Shown in pieces: positions 37,001-44,376 of a stretch of 64,000 nt of DNA (its first letter is position 1; each line of letters opens with the position of its first letter). A program made the position numbers and the translations under genes. Below the pieces are notes generated by a model. It saw only the letters and a list, made by a program, of their open reading frames with translations. It was not told where the DNA came from and did no database searches. The stretch is from contig NZ_BAABJJ010000003.1 in the NCBI RefSeq assembly GCF_039543245.1, positions 6,393-70,392 on the forward strand, read 5' to 3'. Source of the DNA: Algibacter_G agarivorans (GTDB lineage: Bacteria; Bacteroidota; Bacteroidia; Flavobacteriales; Flavobacteriaceae).

Positions 37001-38011
37001 TTATTTTAATTTTATTCTTAAAATTAACTGATGGCAAGAAACATATAACACAGATTCATCTTCATTAAAAGCACAATTAGAGGTTAATTTATTTGTTTTA
37101 ATGGTTCCTAAATGGATACCATTTTTATCAAAAACAAAAATACCGTCTGGACCTGTTAAAAAAACAGTTCCGTCTTTTTTAATGGCCATCCCATCTGGTT
37201 TTTGTTTAGAAATGCTTTTTTTCAAAATATCCTTCATATCTAAAATGAGTTTTTCGTTTGTTAATATTCCTTCTTCTGAAACAGCATAAGAAACAAACAT
37301 AGCGGGCTCAGAATTTGCAATATATAATGTTTTTTCATCTGGAGATAAACCAATGCCATTTGGGGTTTTCCACTTTTTTGTTAATAATTTCACTTGACCT
37401 TTAGTATCGATTTTATAGACACCTTGATACGGAATTTCCTTTGCGCCTTCTTCTATTCCAAAATTAGGGTCAGTAAAATAGATGTTCCCTTTTTTGTCAA
37501 TGGTTAAATCATTTGGTGCATTAAATCGTTTGCCTTCAAATTGATTTGCAATGACTTCAAATTTTGAAACAGGGTTTGAATAACTTCCAGTATAACGCGC
37601 AACCACTCTATCTCCTGTTTGGCATAAAATCAGATTTTCTTGATGGTCTAAGAACATGCCATTAGAACCTTGCCGTTTTTTAGTTGCACCAGTATATCCA
37701 CTAGGGTTTAAAAACTCTGAAACACCTTCTTTCTCTGTCCATTTATAGTTGATATTTTGAGGTACATCAGAGAATAATAAACATTGTACTTTAGGAATCC
37801 AAACAGGACCTTCTGTCCAGGTAAACCCCCCCGCAATTACTTCTATTTTTGCTGATGGAGGAACGTATTCGTCAAAATTATCATCCAATTTTTCAAGATA
37901 CCCAATAGTTTTGTATGTTTTGATTTCATCATTTTTTTTCTTATTAGTTGATTTTTCTTTACAACCAAGAACAAGAGCAACAATCACTAAAAGTTTTAAA
38001 AAAATCTTCAT
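37001..38011 (-). CDS. Exported SMP-30/gluconolactonase-family lactonase
   Basis: This 336-residue beta-propeller protein of the SMP-30/gluconolactonase/LRE family is recognised from FTWTEGPVWIPKVQCLLFSDVP, GSNGMFLDHQENLILC, APNDLTIDKKGNIYFTDP and KPDGMAIKKDGTVFLTG. The likely metal ligands sit in the EGP, PND and KPDG motifs. A lipoprotein signal (LVLGCKEK, Cys17) places it outside the cytoplasm. The neighbouring galactonate genes suggest galactono-lactone hydrolysis to galactonate. It is 9 bp downstream of the transporter gene and co-directional with it. No galactose dehydrogenase that would make the lactone was recognised nearby. Confidence 0.8.
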   Translation of the reverse strand: MKIFLKLLVIVALVLGCKEKSTNKKKNDEIKTYKTIGYLEKLDDNFDEYVPPSAKIEVIAGGFTWTEGPVWIPKVQCLLFSDVPQNINYKWTEKEGVSEFLNPSGYTGATKKRQGSNGMFLDHQENLILCQTGDRVVARYTGSYSNPVSKFEVIANQFEGKRFNAPNDLTIDKKGNIYFTDPNFGIEEGAKEIPYQGVYKIDTKGQVKLLTKKWKTPNGIGLSPDEKTLYIANSEPAMFVSYAVSEEGILTNEKLILDMKDILKKSISKQKPDGMAIKKDGTVFLTGPDGIFVFDKNGIHLGTIKTNKLTSNCAFNEDESVLYVSCHQLILRIKLK

Positions 38012-38020
38012 TTTATATTA

Positions 38021-39295
38021 TTATATTTCTATACGTTCTACTTTCCCTATCAAAAATAAATAGCTACAAAATCCTATAAATGTAACAGCGCCAATATAAA
38101 ACAATGCGGGCTCAAAATCCCCATCTTCCACCAAAAAGCCAATAACAACTGGAGTAATTACCGCAGATAAACCACCAATAAAATTAAAAGTTCCTCCTAT
38201 TAAGCCAATTAACCGCTTAGGTGCTAAAAGTGATATAAATACCCAAGTTATTGATGATAAACCATTTCCAAGAAAAGCAATAGATAGAAATAATATGATT
38301 AAGAATGTGCTATCTGTATAATTTGCACCAATTATTGACATAGATAGAATCATTCCGATTAATACGGGGGTTTTTCTAGAGATTTCATTAGTGTAACCCT
38401 TTCTAACTAAAAAATCTGATGTAAAGCCAGACAGCAAAACACCTACAAATGCTGCCAAAAATGGGAGAGAAGCTAAAAAACCAGATTTAATGAAATCCAA
38501 TCCTCTAAATTCAACTAAATAGGTTGGGAACCACGTTAAAAAGAAAACGAATAACGAACCAGTACAAAATTGGCCAATATAAACGCCCCATAATTTTCGG
38601 TATTTAAAAGCATGTTTTAAATCATCAAATGTAAATTGTTGCTGTTCTTTTTCTTCAGAATGATCTTCTACTAAACCTCCACCTTCTTTTATATATGTTA
38701 ACTCTTCTTGATTTACTTTTTTGTGTTTCTTAGGGTCTCTGTAAAATATGTACCAAATAAATGCCCAAACAATTCCAATTGCCCCAGAAACAATAAATAA
38801 ACCTCGCCAACCTAATGCATCTTGAATTAACACTAAAACAGGAGTTAAAAACGCTAAACCAATAAATTGTCCCGAGGTATATACAGCAATGGCACTCGCT
38901 CTTTCCTTTTCAGGAAACCAGCTTGTAACAATTTTGTTGTTTAATGGGTATGAAGGGGTTTCAAATAAGCCAATAGCAGCCCTTAAACCAATAAAGGCTG
39001 AAAGTGAACTGATAAACCCTTGTATTAAAGTGGCAATAGACCAAAAAACTAAAATGACAGGATACAATATTCGAGCCTTTACTTTATCCACCATGATTCC
39101 TCCAGGAATTTGAAGTATTGAATAAGTCCATGCAAAAGCAGAAAAAATAATACCCATTTGTACTGTAGACAATCCTAATTCATCTCTCATTGCAAAAGCA
39201 GCAATAGAAATATTACTTCTGTCCAGATAATTAATTACTACGGTTACAAATACTAGAAAAAGAATACTGTAACGTTTACGAGTTGGTTTAGCCAT
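38021..39295 (-). CDS. MFS anion:cation symporter, probable galactonate/hexuronate importer
   Basis: This 424-residue MFS protein has twelve membrane helices and the ACS-family opening VINYLDRSNISIAAFAM. The family includes ExuT, DgoT and sialate/phosphate relatives that import organic anions such as hexuronates and galactonate. It is transcribed divergently from the DgoD gene, with a shared 160-bp control region, and together with the exported lactonase. This suggests that galactonate formed outside the cytoplasm is carried in for the Dgo enzymes. The substrate is inferred from this context. Confidence 0.82.
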   Translation of the reverse strand: MAKPTRKRYSILFLVFVTVVINYLDRSNISIAAFAMRDELGLSTVQMGIIFSAFAWTYSILQIPGGIMVDKVKARILYPVILVFWSIATLIQGFISSLSAFIGLRAAIGLFETPSYPLNNKIVTSWFPEKERASAIAVYTSGQFIGLAFLTPVLVLIQDALGWRGLFIVSGAIGIVWAFIWYIFYRDPKKHKKVNQEELTYIKEGGGLVEDHSEEKEQQQFTFDDLKHAFKYRKLWGVYIGQFCTGSLFVFFLTWFPTYLVEFRGLDFIKSGFLASLPFLAAFVGVLLSGFTSDFLVRKGYTNEISRKTPVLIGMILSMSIIGANYTDSTFLIILFLSIAFLGNGLSSITWVFISLLAPKRLIGLIGGTFNFIGGLSAVITPVVIGFLVEDGDFEPALFYIGAVTFIGFCSYLFLIGKVERIEI

Positions 39296-39369
39296 ATGTT
39301 AATAATTGAATTCACAATATACATTCTTAATGAATGCTTATAGATTGAAAATTGTCTAAAAACGATGTT

Positions 39370-39387
39370 GTTGAGTTTTTGTCAAGT
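39370..39387 (+). promoter_or_regulatory. Candidate agar-regulon operator in the divergent galactonate promoter
   Basis: The sequence GTTGAGTTTTTGTCAAGT ends exactly 68 nt before the DgoD ATG at 39456, as at the sites of susC (2361) and the 245-aa gene (5294). It is also 74 bp from the MFS start on the other strand, so it could serve both units. Confidence 0.55.
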
Positions 39388-39455
39388 TAGAAATTTTTTA
39401 AATTTCAAGTGTTTAAGAACCTTTTTCCTAATTTTAGAGTCTTATCTAAAACTAT

Positions 39456-40616
39456 ATGAAAATTACAAACATAAAAACTTATCCAATTAGAATAGGGGGT
39501 GGCGTGCAATTAGTCGTGAAAGTAGAAACGAACAAAGGTATTTATGGGTATGGTGCTTCTGGATTATCTACTCGCGAGCTAGCTGTAGTCGGTGCTATCG
39601 AGCATTTTAAAGGCTTTCTAATAGGAAAAGACCCAAGAAGAATTGGAGCGCTTTGGCAAGAAATGTATAGGGGGCAGTATTTTGAAGGTGGCCGTGTTTT
39701 AACAGCCGCAATTTCAGCCATTGATATTGCCTTGTACGATATTAAAGGAAAAGATTTAGGTGTTCCCGTATATGAACTTTTGGGAGGGAAACAACGAGAC
39801 TTTGTTGGTTGTTTTGCTTCTTTACGATTCTCTACATTTGATGACCTGATCTCAAAAGCTAGAATTCTTTTAAATAATGGTTGGGAAGTTTTGAGATTAG
39901 CCCCAGCAGAATATGAGGCACAGAAAGATACCTCGCTTTTTGAACCGAGAATATCCATAAATCAACTTTCTGATTGGTTAATTGAATTGAGGAAAGAAAC
40001 AGGTAAAAATGTATTGATTGGATTAGATTATCATACACGATTGTCTATTCCTGAAACGGTAAATTTTCTTCAAAAAATACCAGTAGGAACGTTAGATTTT
40101 ATTGAAGAACCTATAAGGGACGAATCTCCTGAAGCTTATGAAACATTGAGAAAGATGGTGAATATTCCTTTTGCAATTGGTGAAGAATTTGCAAGTAAAT
40201 GGCAGTTTTTACCTTTTTTAGAAAAAAATATCACGCAATACGCAAGAGTAGATGTTTGTAATGTAGGCGGATTGACAGAGTCTAAAAAAGTGGCTGCAAT
40301 TGCAGAAGCACATTATATAGATTTAATGCCTCACAATCCATTAGGGCCAATTTGTACGGCAGCATCTATACATTTAGCAGCAGCTTGCCCAAATTTTGCA
40401 TGTTTAGAAGAAGTAAATACACATGCAGAACAAATGGGAACTAATGATAAAGAATTTTATCCAGTTCAGCCTCAATTAGAAGGTACAAAATATAAGGTGT
40501 TGGACACTCCAGGTTTGGGAGTTGAGTTTAATGAGGAATTAGCAATGCAGCAAAGATTTGAGATTTTAGAAGTTCCCAGATTGAAAAGGAATGATGGGTC
40601 TTTTAACAATTGGTAG
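39456..40616 (+). CDS. dgoD: D-galactonate dehydratase (enolase superfamily)
   Basis: This 386-residue enolase-superfamily dehydratase resembles DgoD. It has metal ligands D191 (GLDYHTR), E217 (IEEPI) and E243 (GEEFA), acid/base H193, and H293 in MPHNPLGPICTAAS, a segment typical of galactonate dehydratase. It would convert D-galactonate to 2-keto-3-deoxy-D-galactonate. It is followed at once by the kinase and aldolase of the same De Ley-Doudoroff branch, with gene overlap or very short gaps, so the three form an operon. Length is about that of the E. coli enzyme. Confidence 0.88.
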   Translation: MKITNIKTYPIRIGGGVQLVVKVETNKGIYGYGASGLSTRELAVVGAIEHFKGFLIGKDPRRIGALWQEMYRGQYFEGGRVLTAAISAIDIALYDIKGKDLGVPVYELLGGKQRDFVGCFASLRFSTFDDLISKARILLNNGWEVLRLAPAEYEAQKDTSLFEPRISINQLSDWLIELRKETGKNVLIGLDYHTRLSIPETVNFLQKIPVGTLDFIEEPIRDESPEAYETLRKMVNIPFAIGEEFASKWQFLPFLEKNITQYARVDVCNVGGLTESKKVAAIAEAHYIDLMPHNPLGPICTAASIHLAAACPNFACLEEVNTHAEQMGTNDKEFYPVQPQLEGTKYKVLDTPGLGVEFNEELAMQQRFEILEVPRLKRNDGSFNNW

Positions 40617-40627
40617 AATTGTTCAGA

Positions 40628-41572
40628 ATGGCAAAGACAGACTTTTTTATAAGTATAGATTGGGGGACATCAAACTTTAGATTACGTTTGGTAAATAGGC
40701 AAACTTTTCAAATTAAAGAAGAAATAAAAACCAATAACGGAGTAAAACAAGTTTATGACGATTTTATAAAGCAGAAAGAACTAAATCAGTTTCAGTTTTT
40801 TATAAATTATTTAGAAAAGGAGCTTTTAAAGCTTTCAGATAAAAATAGAAATCATTCCATTGTTATTTCTGGTATGGCGTCTTCAAACATAGGAATGTTA
40901 GCCTTGAAATATGCCGATTTACCTATTTCAAATAATGGCAATACGCTTGTAGTTGAGAAGTTTTCTTTTAAGAAATATCAAAATGCCTTACTTGTTTCTG
41001 GAGTTAAAGGTATTGATGATGTAATGAGAGGAGAAGAAGTACAAGCTTTGGGTTTAGTTGAAAGCCTTAATGATGATGGTGTATTGATTTTGCCAGGAAC
41101 TCATAGTAAACATATAACTTTTACTAATGGAAAGTTTACGAAAATTAAAACCTTTCTCACGGGAGAATTATTTGAGTTGCTTTCTAAAAAAAGTATTTTA
41201 TCAGGAAATGTTGAATTAACGGAATGGAATGAAAAAAACAAAGAAGCTTTTAGAAAAGGTGCCAAAATTGGGTTTTCTGGTAATTTAACAAATAGTTTAT
41301 TTTCTTTACGTGTTAATGACTTAATGAAAAAAACAACTAAAGCTTACAACTATTATTTTTTAAGTGGATTAGTTTTTGGAGATGAAATTTCCAATTTAAA
41401 GACCGCTTTTAAAACGGTTTATTTGGCTGCACCATCAGAAATAAATCATCTTTATGAGTTAGCTTTAAAATTACTTCTTAAAGAAAATCAATTAATTGTT
41501 TTTGATCAAAACACATATAATCAAGCTCTTACAAAAGGGCAATTAAAACTATTAAAACTTCATGAATTCTAA
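40628..41572 (+). CDS. dgoK: 2-dehydro-3-deoxygalactonokinase
   Basis: This 314-residue DgoK-family sugar kinase (ASKHA fold) is recognised from ISIDWGTSNFRLRLV at the N-terminus and ILPGTHSKHITF. It phosphorylates 2-keto-3-deoxy-D-galactonate to the 6-phosphate. The frame is open from a TTG at 40610 that overlaps dgoD by 7 bp; I chose the ATG at 40628 (MAKTDFF) because the conserved domain begins right after it. It overlaps the aldolase gene by 11 bp. No separate KDG kinase was found, so it may also have to phosphorylate KDG from the AHG branch, which is speculation. Confidence 0.85.
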   Translation: MAKTDFFISIDWGTSNFRLRLVNRQTFQIKEEIKTNNGVKQVYDDFIKQKELNQFQFFINYLEKELLKLSDKNRNHSIVISGMASSNIGMLALKYADLPISNNGNTLVVEKFSFKKYQNALLVSGVKGIDDVMRGEEVQALGLVESLNDDGVLILPGTHSKHITFTNGKFTKIKTFLTGELFELLSKKSILSGNVELTEWNEKNKEAFRKGAKIGFSGNLTNSLFSLRVNDLMKKTTKAYNYYFLSGLVFGDEISNLKTAFKTVYLAAPSEINHLYELALKLLLKENQLIVFDQNTYNQALTKGQLKLLKLHEF

Positions 41573-42212
41573 AATATTTTCCAACGAAAAATTCTGTAAA
41601 GCTCCAGTAGTGGGAATCATAAGGGGTATGTCTGAAAAAGCAACACTTCTGAAAGTGGTTGAAACATATATTTCAGTAGGTTTTTATACATTAGAAATTA
41701 CAATGAACACAGATGGTGTTTTAGATTTAATTGAAGCATTACGCACAGAATTTCCTGAACTTAATGTTGGAGCTGGAACAGTATGCACTATAGAAGACTA
41801 TACCAATGCAGTAAATTGTGGGGCTCAATTTATTGTAACTCCTATTGTAAATGAAGACGTAATAAAACAAGCAGTTAGTTCTAAAACCCCAATTTTTCCA
41901 GGAGCATTTACACCAACAGAAATTTATAAAGCGTGGTCATTAGGGGCTGATGCTGTAAAAGTTTTTCCTGCTACACAATTAGGACCAGGATATATTAAAG
42001 ATATTCTTGCTCCTCTAAATAATATTAAATTAATTCCAACTGGCGGTGTTACTTTAGAAAATATAAAAACATTTTTTCAAGCTGGGGCTATTGGTGTAGG
42101 AATGGGAGGGAATTTATTAAACAAAAGGTATATCCTTAATCATGATTTTGAACGTATAAAATCTGACCTTATTAAAATAAAAAATGAAATAGATGAATTT
42201 ATCGAATTGTAA
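41562..42212 (+). CDS. eda: KDPG/KDPGal aldolase
   Basis: This 216-residue class I aldolase of the KDPG/KHG family has Schiff-base K133 (DAVKVFPAT), the Glu in LEITMNT, the phosphate-binding glycine stretch IPTGGV, and PFPG-like IFPGAFTPTEI. It cleaves 2-keto-3-deoxy-6-phospho-galactonate, and probably the gluconate epimer, to pyruvate and glyceraldehyde-3-phosphate. It is thus the common exit point for galactose and, if KDG is phosphorylated, AHG carbon. Its ATG lies within the end of dgoK, and a terminator follows 39 bp after the stop. The alternative name is dgoA. Confidence 0.9.
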   Translation: MNSKIFSNEKFCKAPVVGIIRGMSEKATLLKVVETYISVGFYTLEITMNTDGVLDLIEALRTEFPELNVGAGTVCTIEDYTNAVNCGAQFIVTPIVNEDVIKQAVSSKTPIFPGAFTPTEIYKAWSLGADAVKVFPATQLGPGYIKDILAPLNNIKLIPTGGVTLENIKTFFQAGAIGVGMGGNLLNKRYILNHDFERIKSDLIKIKNEIDEFIEL

Positions 42213-42251
42213 AACTTCTAAGTTCAAGTAATAAGTGCAACACAAATATTT

Positions 42252-42281
42252 AAAACTACTGGCTTTTATACCAGTAGTTTT
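42252..42281 (+). terminator. Rho-independent terminator of the dgo operon
   Basis: AAAACTACTGG (42252-42262) pairs perfectly with CCAGTAGTTTT (42271-42281), an 11-bp stem with 8-base loop and A/T-rich flanks on both sides. Confidence 0.8.
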
Positions 42282-42285
42282 GAGA

Positions 42286-42396
42286 TCAATATTTATATTC
42301 GTCTTGCATGAATTCTAAATTATAGCTATTAGCCTTAGGCTTGTTGATAATAATGTAGCCGGCTCTGTTTTCAATTTCTAATCTAATGTGTTTCAT
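42286..42396 (-). pseudogene. Enoyl-CoA hydratase (crotonase) N-terminal fragment
   Basis: A 36-codon minus-strand frame from the ATG at 42396 reads MKHIRLEIENRAGYIIINKP then KANSYNLEFMQDEYKY and stops. This wording is typical of the first strands and helix of an enoyl-CoA hydratase/isomerase. The other ~220 residues are absent, and downstream lies the dgo terminator. It is best read as a gene remnant left by a deletion or rearrangement at the junction of two blocks. Confidence 0.65.
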
Positions 42397-42529
42397 GCTA
42401 TTTAAAATTAGAACGAATATGATTTATTGTTTCTTCTAAGTCAATTTACCAGGATTTATAGAATATTTTCGGTATCATTGAAGAGGAATTAGTAGAAATT
42501 TAAATTAAGACCAAACCTTTTTCATCCAC

Positions 42530-44371
42530 TTATATTTTTACTTCAATAGTTTGTTTGTTTCTTTTTTTAGAATTGGATTCCAAAGCTGTTTTTTGAGCTC
42601 CTTCACCAATTTCAATAAGATAATTTCCATTGTGAATTACTTTTGGTTGATAAGTATTTCCTTTAATTCTGATAGATGAAATAACTTCTTTAGTGAATTT
42701 ATCTCTTACAGTAACCACTTGATTTGCTTTAGATATTTTTAAAGTTGGTAATTGAAAACCACCTTCAATCGTAAAATTATCTTCTTGTGATATTGTTATT
42801 GGCCAACCAGGATATTGTTTAGAGTTTGGACTGTGAATGTCTACATTTCTTGCCCATGCTTCGAATGTAATTTTTCTATTTGGTTTATTATAGCGAATAA
42901 CTCCAAAACCTGCAGCTCTAGTAGATAAATAGCCACCTTCTTTAATTTCTGGTAATGTTGGGTTTGCAACTGCTTTAACAGTTATTTTGTTATGAAAACC
43001 ATCTAAGAATTCTCCTGTGTAGGTTGGTGAATTTTTATCTCTGTTTTTACCAGGTGCTTTTGGTTGCCACCAACGTAACCAATAATTTGCAATTGCTGGA
43101 GTTGTAAAATTATATCCAGCATCTCCCCATTTATCAACTCCCATTATACTAACTGCCCCTAAATGTGTATCTCCAGTAATAGTAGGTGAAAAACTTTTTC
43201 TTATAACTTTTAAAGCTCTGTTTCTTCCTGCTTGTGGCCATCCATTTGAGTCAAAATCAGCATAAAGTTCTTTATCATACTTACCTGTATAATTATCTAC
43301 CATAGCCAAGGCTGTTTGAGATAATACCGTTTTTATTTCTGCATTTTCCCAATCCGTAGTCCATTCTTCTAGAAATTTTAATTGTCTGTCTCCAAGCAAT
43401 TTAGATTCTTCCATGTCAAATCGCCTTGTATCTACTTTTGGATTGAAAATTGCCTCATAAGGCCCATCTGGAAAAACATCTGGATGCGCTTTTGCAAGTT
43501 TAGTTAAGCCAGTTTTAAATTTTCTATCTTCTAAAATAGCAAAACTAATGCCTCCCCATTTTAAATCTGTGTAATAAACTCCGAGGCCACGTTCAATAGG
43601 AGTAGCGTCATAAGGGTCTGGAAGGTGACTAGTTTGTGCTCTTTCTACTTCTTTAATATATTCTAAAGGCATATAATAGCCTCCAGAAATTCCTCTTCTA
43701 GAATCTGCTTTTTTTCCATTTTCTCCCCAATAATTTCCTTGCCCAATATCATGATCATCTGGTGTTATTACAACAGGCGTATTTCTAAAAATTTCAGAAA
43801 ATTCTCTACCAAATTTTAACCAAGCTAAATAATGCTCACTATGCTCATATACTTGGTCTCCAGAAAAGAATATTAAGTCAGGGTTTAATTTTAGGATATT
43901 TTTTACGATATCATCCTTTGGTAAATCGCCTCCATGTTCTGGGTACATAGAATTACATGTAAATGCAGCTAAAACAAATTCATCTTTATCAATTGGATTT
44001 TTTTTGATAATACCTTCGTAATACGCTTCATTATTATAAGCAACACGATATTTTTGCTCTTTGGTATCGTCCCAATTTTCAATTCTAAAAGGCGCCGTAT
44101 ACCCTGGATAAATAATATCTGCTTCAGCTTTTGTTACCCATTTCCCATTTTCTTCTATTTCTAATGAAGCTTCAAAAGGAGTGAAATTTTTAATGGGATG
44201 AAATTGAGCTGTTAATTTTAACGTATTCTCATGCACTGTATACATTGCAAATGCAATACGGTCTTCTGGCTCAATATTATCAGGTAACCGTATGATACTT
44301 TGATCTTGCGCAATACAAATAGAATTTAAAAAAAATAAGGTTAATGCTATTATGTTTTTTAAAACTTTCAT
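42530..44371 (-). CDS. PhoD-like metallophosphatase, exported
   Basis: This 613-residue protein has a signal peptide ending NSICIAQ (about 21). An N-terminal beta-sandwich (to about 130) precedes a PhoD-type metallophosphatase domain: FFSGDQVYEHSEHY, ITPDDHDIGQGNYWGENG, TVLSQTALAM and ITGDTHLGAVSIMG supply the Asp, His and Asn metal ligands. Family members are phosphodiesterases or alkaline phosphatases of the periplasm. The C-terminal ~170 residues contain a further beta domain. It sits 5 bp downstream of a GH50 agarase gene and is surely co-transcribed with it. Phosphatases are not a usual part of agar degradation, so its substrate here is unknown. Confidence 0.8.
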   Translation of the reverse strand: MKVLKNIIALTLFFLNSICIAQDQSIIRLPDNIEPEDRIAFAMYTVHENTLKLTAQFHPIKNFTPFEASLEIEENGKWVTKAEADIIYPGYTAPFRIENWDDTKEQKYRVAYNNEAYYEGIIKKNPIDKDEFVLAAFTCNSMYPEHGGDLPKDDIVKNILKLNPDLIFFSGDQVYEHSEHYLAWLKFGREFSEIFRNTPVVITPDDHDIGQGNYWGENGKKADSRRGISGGYYMPLEYIKEVERAQTSHLPDPYDATPIERGLGVYYTDLKWGGISFAILEDRKFKTGLTKLAKAHPDVFPDGPYEAIFNPKVDTRRFDMEESKLLGDRQLKFLEEWTTDWENAEIKTVLSQTALAMVDNYTGKYDKELYADFDSNGWPQAGRNRALKVIRKSFSPTITGDTHLGAVSIMGVDKWGDAGYNFTTPAIANYWLRWWQPKAPGKNRDKNSPTYTGEFLDGFHNKITVKAVANPTLPEIKEGGYLSTRAAGFGVIRYNKPNRKITFEAWARNVDIHSPNSKQYPGWPITISQEDNFTIEGGFQLPTLKISKANQVVTVRDKFTKEVISSIRIKGNTYQPKVIHNGNYLIEIGEGAQKTALESNSKKRNKQTIEVKI

Positions 44372-44376
44372 TGTTA

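Larger units (their letters stand above)
42213..42529. other. Intergenic region between aldolase and PhoD-like genes
   Basis: The 317-bp gap between convergent genes holds the terminator at 42252-42281 and the enoyl-CoA hydratase fragment at 42286-42396. I saw nothing else. Confidence 0.6.

Noticed and set aside
39542..39958. 138-codon minus-strand frame inside dgoD
   Set aside because: It is antisense to clearly conserved enolase-superfamily sequence.
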